Assembly: GCA_963695505.1 (NCBI GenBank)
Contig: CAVOGX010000003.1
Location: forward strand, 116,005-180,004
DNA length: 64,000 bases
Reading direction: 5' to 3'
Source of the DNA: JACSRF01 sp963695505
GTDB taxonomy: Bacteria; Chloroflexota; Anaerolineae; Promineifilales; Promineifilaceae
Position 1 is the stretch's first letter; each line of letters opens with the position of its first letter. Both the position numbers and the translations under genes were made by a program. Below are positions 28,488 to 37,852 of the stretch, one piece after another. The notes below the pieces were generated by a model. It made no database searches. It saw nothing but the letters and a program-made list of their open reading frames with translations, and was not told the origin of the DNA.

Positions 28488-30194
28488 CTACTCACCCTTT
28501 GTCTGCCAGCTCAGGGTTTGCAGCCCCACGCTCACGGCCGATTTCACCGTAGAGATGTCAGACATCAGCATCTTGGCGTAAGTCTTCACCGGCTCCGGTC
28601 GCAGGGCCCATTCGCGGAAGGCCCGCTTTTGCCAGTACAACAATTTTTCCGCAGAAAGGTTACCATAGTCCAAAACTGTGCCTTTGTCCATGTCTACCTG
28701 TTCCCAGCGCGTCCCTGGCCGGAACCAGCCATTTTCTACCACTTCAAAGAAGAAGGGGGTGCCAGGGTAAGGCGCAGCCACGTGGAACAACGCAATGTCC
28801 AGCGGCAAAGACTTGGAAAAGCTGATGGTGTCCTGAATGGTCTCCTCGGTTTCCCCAGGCAGGCCGATGATGAAGTAACCCCAGTTCTTGATGCCCGCCG
28901 CCCGCGCCCAGCGCAGCGCCCGTTCTGCTTTGTCCGGGTAAGCGCCCTTGCGCGCGTGGCGCAAAATCTGCTCGTTGCCGCTTTCGATGCCCCAAGAAAT
29001 GAGGTGACAGCCCGCCTGCCCCATGAGCTGCAGCATCTCTTCGTCCACGTAATCGACGCGGCTATTGCAGGTCCATTTGATGTTGATGTTTTGCTCAATC
29101 ATCAGCTTGCACAGCCCAATAACCTGGTCACGGTTGACGGTGAACAGGTCAGCGTACATGTGGATGTTGTGAATGCCCTGCTTCTTCAAGGCCCACATCT
29201 CTTCCATGATATTTTCTGGAGTGCGCAGCCGCACGGAGTATTGATAGCTGACGTGCTTGATGCAGTAGGTGCAGCCGGCCGGGCAGCCGCGGCTGGTCAC
29301 GATGAAAGTAAAGGGGCCCTTAATCAGAGGCATGCGCTGCTTTTCCAGGGGCAGCAAGTGGTGCATGGGCAAAGGCATATCATCCAGGTTGGCGATGAAC
29401 GGCCGTGTCTCATTCACAATGATCTCACCGCCCTGCCGCCACACAATGCCCTTAATACGCGACATATCCACGGCGCCGTCCTCGGCTATAGCAGGGGCAT
29501 ATTCCGGATCATGGTCAGCAAATAGTTTCAAAACACTGTCCGGCCGCTGGTCGATTTTGCCCTCTAAATGATCCAACAAATCGCGAATGGTTAAGTCTGG
29601 CTCGCCCAGCAAAACCATATCCAAAGCAGGATACAACCGCATCGTTTCCACCGGAATCGGCGTAACATGGGTCCCAAAAGCGATGGTCAGCGCACCACGC
29701 GCCTTGGCCAGGAAACAGCCATACATGTCATTTTCCAGCGTCGGGGCCGTAACCTGCGTCATGTAATACTTGGGCTGCAATTCCTCAATTTTCTTGGCGA
29801 ATTCCGGCCAGCTCATGCGCTCGGCATTTGCGTCAATGACGGCCACTTTGTGCTCCGGATAAAGCATGGCCGCCATCTGCGCCAGAGAAACCTGGGGCCA
29901 CACCATATTCTCACGAGTGCGCCGCCCCACCCGGTGCTGGGTGCGAATCCACAACCCCCCGTCTGGGGTCGGTGGGTTGACTAAGAGAATGTCTACCGCT
30001 TTTTCAGAGCGTTGAGATTGCAGCAATCCTTCACGCACAATCGCATCGGCATTGGGAAAATCGGCCATCCGCAAGCGCGGCACGCGGCGCGTGCCCAAAT
30101 TCTCACGTAGGGGATCTTTTGTTTTTGTACGGCCGTTTCCATTTACCTGGCCATTTCCATTCACTTGCACATCTTCTGTTTTAATTTGGCTCAT
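28488..30194 (-). CDS. B12-binding domain radical SAM enzyme
   Basis: A 568-residue protein. Residues about 60-215 resemble a cobalamin-binding Rossmann domain (VDILLVNPPTPDGGLW at the start). The radical SAM cluster site SRGCPAGCTYCIKH is near residue 305, followed by GIESGNEQILRHARKG and IKNWGYFIIGLPGETEETI, both typical of the class. The first 25 residues repeat VNGNG and are probably disordered. GGAGGT precedes the ATG at 30194. Family members methylate unactivated carbons or rearrange rings on lipids, sugars and antibiotics. Modification of the glycan or its lipid carrier is plausible; no substrate can be assigned. Confidence 0.86.
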   Translation of the reverse strand: MSQIKTEDVQVNGNGQVNGNGRTKTKDPLRENLGTRRVPRLRMADFPNADAIVREGLLQSQRSEKAVDILLVNPPTPDGGLWIRTQHRVGRRTRENMVWPQVSLAQMAAMLYPEHKVAVIDANAERMSWPEFAKKIEELQPKYYMTQVTAPTLENDMYGCFLAKARGALTIAFGTHVTPIPVETMRLYPALDMVLLGEPDLTIRDLLDHLEGKIDQRPDSVLKLFADHDPEYAPAIAEDGAVDMSRIKGIVWRQGGEIIVNETRPFIANLDDMPLPMHHLLPLEKQRMPLIKGPFTFIVTSRGCPAGCTYCIKHVSYQYSVRLRTPENIMEEMWALKKQGIHNIHMYADLFTVNRDQVIGLCKLMIEQNINIKWTCNSRVDYVDEEMLQLMGQAGCHLISWGIESGNEQILRHARKGAYPDKAERALRWARAAGIKNWGYFIIGLPGETEETIQDTISFSKSLPLDIALFHVAAPYPGTPFFFEVVENGWFRPGTRWEQVDMDKGTVLDYGNLSAEKLLYWQKRAFREWALRPEPVKTYAKMLMSDISTVKSAVSVGLQTLSWQTKGE

Positions 30195-30316
30195 GTTCTA
30201 CCTCCAAACTCGGACAAACAGGTTGCCCAAGATCAATTCCGGTTATCGCTCCCATTTTCGCCAGCTATTATTACATTATTTCTTACAACTATAATAAAAA
30301 TCCCGCTTCCCTCACC

Positions 30317-31516
30317 CTACATTAAACCCAAATCTTTCTGCGTCAGCAGTTCCCGCTGGCCTAATTCTTCCAAAACCCGCAGCAGGACCCAGTAAATAAT
30401 GAGCTGCACGCCTACTAGGGTAGCCATGGCGCTGCCCAGCAGCCACAGCCACAGCCGTTCAATTTCCCAGCCGCTTACACCCAAGGCCAGGCTGACAATG
30501 GCGATGAAAAGACCCACGAGAGTGCTGACCAGTCCCATCCAGCCAAAGTGGTGGTTGAGGGGGGTCTTCTTAAAAATGGGTTTGCCCAGCAACCCCTGGC
30601 GCATAGGACGCTTGTGGAAGATGGTTACCATGTAATTAAAGGTTACACCCAGGGCAAACAAACTGACGCCGACAACGGCCGTTACCAACGCCGTAAAAAC
30701 AGCCGCCACACCCCAAGCCCCCAGCTCCGTAACGCCACTTAACCGGGCAATAATCAAGCCAAGAATAATAAGTCCCGACAGGCCCACGCTCCCCACGCCT
30801 AACATGCCTAAAATGCGCACCGGATTGTAAGTCAGTGCCGTCCAGACCATGGACTGCAGGAACAGCGTGCCATCTCCTACCACACTCAGCTTCGAGCGGC
30901 CCAGGCGTTCGCTGTAAGGAATGGGCACTTCCTTAATCGAAATGCGTTCGTGGATGGCGCGAGTGCTCATGACTGGCGTCAGGTTCAATCCATCGGGCAA
31001 AGGATACACCCGCTCCATGATCTCGCGGTGGAAGACCCGCATGCCGCTGGCGCTGTCTGTGACCCGTTGGCGGCCAATGAGGGAAAGTAAATTGGCAAAG
31101 AAGAAATTACCCACACGGCGAGTAATGGGCATCTCGCTTTCTGCCCCCGCCATCCGGGAACCAATCACCAGTTCAGAACCCTTCAATGCTTCGGCACAAA
31201 GCTGGGGAAAATATTCGGGTGGGTACGTGCCATCAGCATCCAAAAAGCCAATCAGCTCGCCCTTGGCCGCGCCAAATCCCGTTTTCAATGCACCGCCGTA
31301 CCCTTTGTTTTGTTCGTGCTGAATCAATCTAACCCCGGAAATTGCCTTCGTGATGTCTACCGTGCGGTCCTTTGAACCGTCATCTACAACGATGAGTTCC
31401 AGGTCATCTACGCCTACCTCGGTGAGGGCCTCACGCACTGATAATACGCGGTTGGCTATTTCGGCAATGCCGTCTTCTTCATTATAAGCTGGAATTACTA
31501 CAGAAAGTGTGGTCAT
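30317..31516 (-). CDS. Glycosyltransferase family 2, DPM1-like with membrane anchor
   Basis: About 399 residues from the ATG at 31516, which starts MTTLSVVIPAYNEEDGI. IVVDDGSKDRT, the FLDADGTYPP site, and GSRMAGAESEMP identify a polyprenyl-phosphate glycosyltransferase. Three or four membrane segments fill the last 180 residues. The reading frame extends upstream to 31579, but that part encodes only low-complexity repeats. It lies 122 bases upstream of the radical SAM gene. Confidence 0.87.
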   Translation of the reverse strand: MTTLSVVIPAYNEEDGIAEIANRVLSVREALTEVGVDDLELIVVDDGSKDRTVDITKAISGVRLIQHEQNKGYGGALKTGFGAAKGELIGFLDADGTYPPEYFPQLCAEALKGSELVIGSRMAGAESEMPITRRVGNFFFANLLSLIGRQRVTDSASGMRVFHREIMERVYPLPDGLNLTPVMSTRAIHERISIKEVPIPYSERLGRSKLSVVGDGTLFLQSMVWTALTYNPVRILGMLGVGSVGLSGLIILGLIIARLSGVTELGAWGVAAVFTALVTAVVGVSLFALGVTFNYMVTIFHKRPMRQGLLGKPIFKKTPLNHHFGWMGLVSTLVGLFIAIVSLALGVSGWEIERLWLWLLGSAMATLVGVQLIIYWVLLRVLEELGQRELLTQKDLGLM

Positions 31517-31529
31517 AAGGTTTTCTCTA

Positions 31530-31582
31530 GGTTGGTTAGTTAGTTGGTTAACAAACCAGCAAACTAGCAAACCAACCAACTA
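31530..31582. repeat. GGTT/AACC-rich imperfect inverted repeat between two genes
   Basis: GTTGGTTAGTTAGTTGGTT (from 31531) is mirrored by AACCAGCAAACTAGCAAACC, then AACCAACC. The stretch could fold into a long imperfect hairpin in the spacer before the GT2 gene. No further role is seen. Confidence 0.4.
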
Positions 31583-32311
31583 ATAAATTATCTGTTCTGT
31601 TTTTGGGCTGCTGCCATCAATTGTTTTCAATATTCGCGCGGGCACACCGCCAACCACCGTGTGCGGAGGGACGTCTTTTGTGACCACGGCCCCGGCAGCC
31701 ACTACGGCCCCTCTGCCCACGCGCACGCCATCGGTAATGACGGCGCCTGCACCCAGCCACACGTCATCTTCAATGACAATGCCTTCGGCGGTGATGCCTT
31801 GCTCGACAAACGGCCGTTTCGGATCGTCAAACACGTGATTCACCGCAATAATTTGTGTGAAAGGCGAAGTATACACCCGGTCGCCGATGGTCACACCCCC
31901 TTGCCCGCGAATGACGCTGTATTCACCTACCAGGCTGTTTTTACCAATTTTGATTCCTGAGTGAGGCATGTGGCGGAAATTATACACGTGCAGTATCGCC
32001 CCGTGCATGACGATGGTCTCGTCGCCAATCTCAATACCGTTAGGCGTGGCGTGTAAATAAGCACCCTGGTCCAGGTAAACGCCATGCCCCAATTTTATAT
32101 TACTGGCAAAACGCAGGCGCACACCACTTTCGATAGCTGCCATGCCGTCCATTTTCATAATCAAGCGGTATAAAATCCCCCGGATGGCAATGCCTACAAG
32201 TGTAGGTATCCACCCCACCAGCAGGTACAAAGTTTGCTCTAAGGCATAGTGACCCAAACCTGATGCCTGTCGGCCCAAGTAGAGTCTGAGATTATTAGTT
32301 AATGAACTCAC
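31580..32311 (-). CDS. Left-handed beta-helix (hexapeptide) acyltransferase
   Basis: A 243-residue protein. Repeated hexapeptides with I/V/L-G spacing run from about residue 70 to 215 (IEIGDETIVMHGA, VTIGDRVYTSPF, VVIEDDVWLGAGAVITDGV), ending PPHTVVGGVPARIL, the usual last turn of WbbJ/CysE-type acetyltransferases. A 40-residue hydrophobic N-terminal stretch may attach it to the membrane. The likely start is a GTG at 32311. It would O-acetylate a sugar in the cytoplasm using acetyl-CoA. It is the first gene of the minus-strand locus. Confidence 0.87.
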   Translation of the reverse strand: MSSLTNNLRLYLGRQASGLGHYALEQTLYLLVGWIPTLVGIAIRGILYRLIMKMDGMAAIESGVRLRFASNIKLGHGVYLDQGAYLHATPNGIEIGDETIVMHGAILHVYNFRHMPHSGIKIGKNSLVGEYSVIRGQGGVTIGDRVYTSPFTQIIAVNHVFDDPKRPFVEQGITAEGIVIEDDVWLGAGAVITDGVRVGRGAVVAAGAVVTKDVPPHTVVGGVPARILKTIDGSSPKTEQIIY

Positions 32312-32398
32312 ACGGATTTACTTTGTTTGCTCAGGATGGGTGACCAGACAGTTTGTAACCTGCTTGGGTTTTCTCTACTTCGAATAAGCGTTACAATT

Positions 32399-32422
32399 CC
32401 CATAATACCAACCGCATTATGG
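32399..32422. promoter_or_regulatory. Inverted repeat in the divergent intergenic region
   Basis: CCATAAT (32399-32405) and ATTATGG (32416-32422) are a perfect 7-bp inverted repeat with a 10-base centre. They lie between the divergent hexapeptide acyltransferase and CDP-glucose dehydratase genes, where both promoters must be. A regulator site is possible; nothing identifies the protein. Confidence 0.3.
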
Positions 32423-32482
32423 TCAGGGTATCTTACAACACAACTTACACCCAGTATGGCCAATCCAGAGCGGGAGAAAACA

Positions 32483-33601
32483 ATGCAAACTCTTTTCAAC
32501 GGCGTTTATGATAACATGACAGTGCTGGTCACCGGACATACAGGTTTCAAAGGTTCCTGGATGGTCACCTGGCTGCGAGCGTTGGGGGCCAAGGTTATAG
32601 GTTTCAGTTTACCGGATCCACCCTCCAATCCTAATAATTTTGATGTTTGTGAATTATCCAAACAGGTTGAAGATGTGCGTGGGGACATGCGCGAGGAAAC
32701 GGCCGTTTCCCAACTCATCGCCACCTACCAGCCCACCCTCATCTTTCACCTCGCCGCCCAGCCGATTGTCCTGCGCGGCGTTGCCGAACCCAAGCTCACC
32801 TTCGACACCAACGCCGGCGGTACGGTAAACCTGCTCGAAGCCGTGCGCCAGCATGGCCAAAGCGTGCGCGGCATTGTTGTCATCACCACCGACAAGGTAT
32901 ATGAGAACCAGGAATGGTTGTGGGGCTACCGTGAAAGCGACCGCCTGGGCGGTCATGACCCTTACAGTGCCAGCAAAGCCATGGCCGAACTGGCTACAGC
33001 AGCCTACCGCAGCACATTTTTTGCCCCGGAGAGTTACGCCCAGCATAAGGTGGCTATCGCCACTGCTCGCGCCGGAAATGTTATTGGCGGCGGTGATTTC
33101 GGCCAGTACCGGCTGGTGCCCGACTGCATGAAAGCCCTGATGAAGGAAGAACCGATTGGCGTTCGCAATCCGCTCAGCGTGCGTCCCTGGCAGCACGTTC
33201 TTGAACCGCTAAGCGGCTACTTGTGGTTAGGTGCAAAGCTGCTGCAAGAAGGTCCCGCTTTTGGTGAAGCGTGTAATTTTGGCCCGCAAGAGCAGCAGGG
33301 CATCTCCACGCGCCAGATTGCGGAAGAGCTAATTCGCCTCTGGGGCAGCGGCTCCTGGGTACACACGGAACCTGGTTACGCAAAAGTTGAAACAGGTTTG
33401 CTGCGGCTCAGTTGGGACAAAGCCGCTACGCGGTTAGGCTGGCAGCCGGTTTATTCCTGGAAAGAAGCGTTGGCCGAAATTGTAGATTGGTTTAAGGCGT
33501 ATCAAACTGAAGAGCCAATGGACAGAGTGCTCACGCAGCACATTCATACTTACGTTGCGCAGGCACAGGCACGGGGTCTGCACTGGGCAACATGTGATTA
33601 G
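32483..33601 (+). CDS. rfbG: CDP-glucose 4,6-dehydratase
   Basis: A 372-residue SDR enzyme from the ATG at 32483 (GGGAG upstream); an in-frame extension to 32327 is not family-like. The start MQTLFNGVYDNMTVLVTGHT leads into GHTGFKGSW, the NAD-binding glycine motif specific for this dehydratase. The catalytic YSASK motif, with Tyr and Lys, is near residue 165, and a TTDKVYEN segment is also diagnostic. It converts CDP-glucose to CDP-4-keto-6-deoxyglucose, the entry to dideoxyhexoses and branched sugars. It diverges from the polysaccharide locus and probably supplies it; no other rfbF/H genes are in the window. Confidence 0.9.
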   Translation: MQTLFNGVYDNMTVLVTGHTGFKGSWMVTWLRALGAKVIGFSLPDPPSNPNNFDVCELSKQVEDVRGDMREETAVSQLIATYQPTLIFHLAAQPIVLRGVAEPKLTFDTNAGGTVNLLEAVRQHGQSVRGIVVITTDKVYENQEWLWGYRESDRLGGHDPYSASKAMAELATAAYRSTFFAPESYAQHKVAIATARAGNVIGGGDFGQYRLVPDCMKALMKEEPIGVRNPLSVRPWQHVLEPLSGYLWLGAKLLQEGPAFGEACNFGPQEQQGISTRQIAEELIRLWGSGSWVHTEPGYAKVETGLLRLSWDKAATRLGWQPVYSWKEALAEIVDWFKAYQTEEPMDRVLTQHIHTYVAQAQARGLHWATCD

Positions 33602-33620
33602 TCACTTCAAGGAGTTTCCC

Positions 33621-35525
33621 ATGTACCGCATCGAGTCTTTACTATCTGCTCGCTTATTTCTTGTTCCGCAGTTGGTGGGCGATCAGATCTATTTCATCAG
33701 CAATTTGAACGGCCGTATGAGCCTGTACGTCATGAAACACGGGGGCAGCGTGCCCCAACCCCTGCTGCCGCCCCACATCGCCCTGCAAAACCCGCACCTC
33801 ATGGGCGGCCGTTCTTTCGTCGTCTTCCCCAAGCTGGGCAAAATCATGGTCATGCTCGATCAGGATGGTGACGAAGATTACCAGCTCATGTTCATTCCCC
33901 TGGAAGGTGGGTATCCAGAACCCATTTATGGCGACACCTTTGCCGGGCACAGCCTCTTTGCCGGCGGCGAAGACCTGGAGCGTAACCTCATCTACCTCAT
34001 TGCCCAATCTCGCTCTGAAGCTCTGTTTACTTCTTACCTGGCCCACCTGGAAACGGCCGAATTGACCAAGCTGGGCGAGGGCAAATATGGGGCTTACCCG
34101 GCTGCCAACAATGAAAACCACGACAAGTTTGTCATCATGGAGCAGTATGGCATGGGGGATTCGGTACTTTACCGCTATAACTTGGGCGATGCGGAACGGC
34201 CGTTACTCTTTGGCAAGCCCCTCGATCAGCGGCAGCCCGGTGAGCGGGTTGCCCCCACGGCCATCAACTCTCTACACTTTGTGCGCGACGACAGCGCCCT
34301 GTTATTCAGCTCCGCCATCTTTGAGGATACCTACAGCCTGGGACTCATGCCCCTGCACGACGCCCAAAACCTGCAAGAGGTCACCATTTCCGGCATTTCC
34401 CATACCGGCGTAGGCGAACTTGAAGATGTAGAGCACCTCACCGGCAGCCGTTACCTGCTGCAATACAATATCGACGGCTGTTCCTGGGTGTATGAAGCCA
34501 CGTTTGACGAAAACACGCTTCATTTTTCCGTTGACCACGTACTGGTCGGCCAGGGTGAATTAGCCGGCGGTGTGCTGGAATCGATTAAATATGACAAAGC
34601 GGGTGACCGTTACGCATTGTCATTTTCTACGGCCGTTTCCCCCACCCAGCTTTATACCATCGAAGGTCCCCAGCGCCATCAGCTTCTATGCCACACCGCC
34701 GAAACCATACTGGGAATTCCCGCGCATCTCCTTTCTCCGGGTGAAGATGCCAGCTATACCTCTTTCGATGGCCTGCGTATTTCCGCCCGTCTCTACCTGC
34801 CCGCCCCCGCCTTGGAATATGAAGGGCCGCGCCCGCTTGTCTACTACATTCACGGCGGCCCGCAAAGCCAGGAACGCCCCGACTTTGCCTGGTTCTCCAT
34901 GCCCCTCATTCAATTTCTCACCCTTAACGGCTTTGCCGTCTTTGTGCCCAACGTGCGCGGCAGCAGCGGTTACGGTTTCGACTACATGAACCGCGTCAAC
35001 CAGGATTGGGGCGGCAAAGATCGCCTGGACCACGCCCACGCTATGACCGAGGCGCTGCCCCAAGACGGCCGTATCGACACCAGCCGTGCCGCGGTCATAG
35101 GCCGTTCTTACGGCGGCTATATGACCCTTACCCAGGTTGGCCGCCATCCTGAGCTCTGGGCCGCGGCTGTAGATATGTTCGGTCCCTACGACCTCTTCAC
35201 CTTCATCGACCGCGTGCCCGCCACCTGGCGGCCTTATTTCCTGATTACCATTGGCGACCCGGAAAAAGACAAGGATTTCATTACAGACCGCTCGCCCAAA
35301 ACCCACATTCAAAACCTGGCCTGCCCCATGCTGGTCATCCAGGGCAAAAACGACCCCCGGGTGCGCGAAATCGAATCCCGCGAGCTGGTAGAAGAACTGC
35401 AAAGCCAGGGCAAAAGGGTGGAATACCTGATGCTTGAAGATGAAGGGCACGACGTGCTGAAATTTGAAAACCGGGTGAAGGTCTACAATGCCATCACCGA
35501 TTTTTTCAAGGAGCACCTATTGTAA
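33621..35525 (+). CDS. S9 family peptidase (prolyl oligopeptidase type)
   Basis: 634 residues from the ATG at 33621 with AAGGAG at the right distance; a longer frame from 33555 lacks a site. The first 370 residues resemble the beta-propeller of this family. The C-terminal alpha/beta hydrolase domain has YIHGGPQSQ (oxyanion region), the nucleophile motif GRSYGGYM, the acid at QGKNDPRV and the His in DEGHDVLKFENR. No signal peptide is seen, so it is probably cytoplasmic. It would cleave short peptides, often after Pro or Ala. Confidence 0.9.
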   Translation: MYRIESLLSARLFLVPQLVGDQIYFISNLNGRMSLYVMKHGGSVPQPLLPPHIALQNPHLMGGRSFVVFPKLGKIMVMLDQDGDEDYQLMFIPLEGGYPEPIYGDTFAGHSLFAGGEDLERNLIYLIAQSRSEALFTSYLAHLETAELTKLGEGKYGAYPAANNENHDKFVIMEQYGMGDSVLYRYNLGDAERPLLFGKPLDQRQPGERVAPTAINSLHFVRDDSALLFSSAIFEDTYSLGLMPLHDAQNLQEVTISGISHTGVGELEDVEHLTGSRYLLQYNIDGCSWVYEATFDENTLHFSVDHVLVGQGELAGGVLESIKYDKAGDRYALSFSTAVSPTQLYTIEGPQRHQLLCHTAETILGIPAHLLSPGEDASYTSFDGLRISARLYLPAPALEYEGPRPLVYYIHGGPQSQERPDFAWFSMPLIQFLTLNGFAVFVPNVRGSSGYGFDYMNRVNQDWGGKDRLDHAHAMTEALPQDGRIDTSRAAVIGRSYGGYMTLTQVGRHPELWAAAVDMFGPYDLFTFIDRVPATWRPYFLITIGDPEKDKDFITDRSPKTHIQNLACPMLVIQGKNDPRVREIESRELVEELQSQGKRVEYLMLEDEGHDVLKFENRVKVYNAITDFFKEHLL

Positions 35526-35545
35526 GCCAAGAGATGCCATCCCCT

Positions 35546-35590
35546 CAAAAAAGCTCTGGTTCGTCTGCACCAGAGCTTTTTATTTTTCAA
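35546..35590. terminator. Bidirectional terminator between convergent genes
   Basis: GCTCTGGT (35553-35560) pairs with ACCAGAGC (35569-35576) over 8 bases, flanked by A6 on one side and TTTTTATTTTT on the other. It serves the S9 peptidase gene on the plus strand and overlaps the very end of the convergent minus-strand gene. Confidence 0.88.
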
Positions 35591-37835
35591 GCCTCAGTAA
35601 AAGGCCACGTCCAGCTTCTAAATGCAGGTGGTCGCCGGTTCGGATTTCGCGGGTGGCACCACGCACGTTGGTGATGGCCGGCAGGCCAATTTCGCGCAGG
35701 ATGATTGAACCGTGGGAGAGATCGCCGCCAATTTCGCTGACCACGCCAGACACCAGGGCAAATGTTGGTATCCAGCCCGCATCAACAGAGGGAGCAATCA
35801 ATATGGTATTTTCAGGATCAAAACCATCAGGCAGGCGCATAGCCGGTTCGGCAAGAACCCAGGCCCGGCCCTCCACGGCCCCGGTGGTCAGGCTGACGCC
35901 GGTGAAACGGCCGTCTTGCCTGGTGGCGGTTTGCGCATTTAGGCGAAATTGCTCCAAATCATCAAAGCGGTACAGTAAATCGGGCAGCACGTATTGGCGC
36001 AGATCGTCAAGCTTGGCAGCACGCTGCGCAATGTCTTCCGCAGCATAAACCTTGCCGTCGTCCAGCGCACAGACCTCTGGCGGAGAAAGCAGCCAGAGAG
36101 CGGCGGTGTCAGGGAGCTGGCCGCGGGAAACGGCCGTTTCGGCCAGAGCCAGCAGCCGCTGCCGCAGCGCATCGTAAGCCCGCATCGCTTCATAACGCCA
36201 CCACTCCCGCGCATTCAGCACACGGCGACACTGCCACCACACCGGCCAGGTCAGCAGCGCCCCAAATGTTAGTGGTGACGGCTCTGGTTTGGGCGGCACG
36301 GCATGAATCAGACTGTGCAGCAGCGCAGCCGGTTCTTCATGGTAGCGCGGCCGGGCAATATCGCTTTCGTAAACGCCACGATGGCCGTGCCGCGCAAGGT
36401 AAGCTGTCCACATTTCGCCAAAGGTGGCGTCGTTGGGTACTTCGCCTTGGTCTAAACTGGCCAGCACGGCGGGATGGCCGGCGGCATAGCGGCGCAGCGG
36501 CCCCAGTTCGGTGTACATGGCCGTGGAAATCGCCTGATGCCGCGCGTTGTGCGCAGCCAGCGTATGGGTGCGTCGTAGAATTAGGAGAGGCAGGCTCAAT
36601 GCCGCCGTCAGGTTGAACATTTCAGTTACCAGTAAGGCAAACAGCCCGGTAAGGTTGTTCGTGCAGGTGGTAAATGAGTCGCCAGGGTTTGCAGCCACGG
36701 TCCGCACCTTAGCCGAAGCGCGGCGCGCATGGGCCACGGCCGTTAGCTGCGCCCAACCCTGCTTAAGCAATGGCCCACTCTTCCCTAAAAAGCGTGTCAG
36801 GCGGAAACCCGCCTCCTGATCGGCCGCGCCGCCAATGGAGTTGGTCACCAATTGCGTAGGCAGCCCCCAGGTGCGCATCATGTCCGTGAGGAGGGAAATG
36901 TTGAAAAGGGGGCGTCCCGCAAACACTTCAATTATTGGGCGGCCGGTGGGCAGGCTGCGGTCAAATTGACGGTAGTAAGCAAAAAGTTCCGGCGCGCAGG
37001 CGGCCACAATGCCCGTCATGTAAGGTGAAGGGGGATCGGGCATGATTTCTTTGATATTGGCAAAGGTGAAGGCTTCATTACGCCGCGGGGGGCGCGTAAT
37101 AGGACGAACTTGAATCAGCCAGCAGGTTTGCCCATCGTCAGCCCATTCAACGTCCCAATTACCCTCACCAAAGGTGCGGCGCACGCCGCGCAGCAGCTGC
37201 TGCAGCCGCCGGGCAAAAGGGGGGGCGTCAGGATTCGGCCGTTCCCACCTCCGTAATTTTGGCAGCCGCAGCGTTTCGCCCGCAACCTGCCCACCAACCA
37301 GTTTTTCGGCCGTGCCGGAAGTGAAATTAACCAGGTCATCCTGAAAATCTTGCTCGGTGAAAGCGACTCCCGACACCTGGGCGTCTACCATCTCCAGCAC
37401 CAGCACGTCGCGGCGAAAGTCGCCGGGCCGCTGCAGGGCCGATGTCCACACGGCCGCCAGAGAATTGGCCATGGCCTTTGGATGCTGGAAATCGACGTGG
37501 AGGGCAGAGTGAAAGTAGCCAGCCAGGCTGGCTTCGGGACGGTCTTCGGCAGCAAAGGCGGAACGCACGGCTACCGGTTTGTTCAGCGTTGGAAAACGAA
37601 CTTCCTGGTACAGAATTTCGTGCAGCCAATCTGGGTCTGGCACCCTTACCTGACCACCCGCCACCTTTATGACGCCTTCGTCCAGCAGCAGTTGGTAAAA
37701 CTCGTGCAGCAGGATTCCCCCATTGGGCACAGGCAGCCCGCGGCTGGCGGCAATATCGAGTAACTTGCCCTTATTGCCAAGGGGATGTTTGCGCGAGCGT
37801 CTGGAACCGAGCCAGATAAAGGTGGACTTTGCCAT
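35580..37835 (-). CDS. PEP-utilising phosphotransferase (PEP synthase/rifampin phosphotransferase-like)
   Basis: A 751-residue protein. The N-terminal half is the ATP-binding domain of the PEP synthase/PPDK family (GNKGKLLDIAASRGLPVPNG, PVAVRSAFAAEDRPEASLAG, and QVRPITRPPR at about 260). The C-terminal 90 residues are the swivelling phosphohistidine domain with GGDLSHGSIILREIGLPA. There is no PEP/pyruvate TIM barrel. This order, with a central domain between, is that of rifampin phosphotransferase (about 865 residues), but the central part is not recognisably rifampin-binding. It is the last gene of an operon with the alpha/beta-hydrolase-fold and selenoprotein-like genes. Substrate unknown. 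Confidence 0.8.
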   Translation of the reverse strand: MAKSTFIWLGSRRSRKHPLGNKGKLLDIAASRGLPVPNGGILLHEFYQLLLDEGVIKVAGGQVRVPDPDWLHEILYQEVRFPTLNKPVAVRSAFAAEDRPEASLAGYFHSALHVDFQHPKAMANSLAAVWTSALQRPGDFRRDVLVLEMVDAQVSGVAFTEQDFQDDLVNFTSGTAEKLVGGQVAGETLRLPKLRRWERPNPDAPPFARRLQQLLRGVRRTFGEGNWDVEWADDGQTCWLIQVRPITRPPRRNEAFTFANIKEIMPDPPSPYMTGIVAACAPELFAYYRQFDRSLPTGRPIIEVFAGRPLFNISLLTDMMRTWGLPTQLVTNSIGGAADQEAGFRLTRFLGKSGPLLKQGWAQLTAVAHARRASAKVRTVAANPGDSFTTCTNNLTGLFALLVTEMFNLTAALSLPLLILRRTHTLAAHNARHQAISTAMYTELGPLRRYAAGHPAVLASLDQGEVPNDATFGEMWTAYLARHGHRGVYESDIARPRYHEEPAALLHSLIHAVPPKPEPSPLTFGALLTWPVWWQCRRVLNAREWWRYEAMRAYDALRQRLLALAETAVSRGQLPDTAALWLLSPPEVCALDDGKVYAAEDIAQRAAKLDDLRQYVLPDLLYRFDDLEQFRLNAQTATRQDGRFTGVSLTTGAVEGRAWVLAEPAMRLPDGFDPENTILIAPSVDAGWIPTFALVSGVVSEIGGDLSHGSIILREIGLPAITNVRGATREIRTGDHLHLEAGRGLLLRLEK

Positions 37836-37852
37836 AGAAATATCGCCGGTAA

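Noticed and set aside
28371..29525. 384-codon plus-strand frame opposite the radical SAM gene
   Set aside because: Antisense shadow; His/Arg/Val-rich without domains, and the minus-strand gene is unambiguous.
34686..35516. 276-codon minus-strand frame opposite the S9 peptidase
   Set aside because: Antisense shadow of a gene with a complete catalytic triad.
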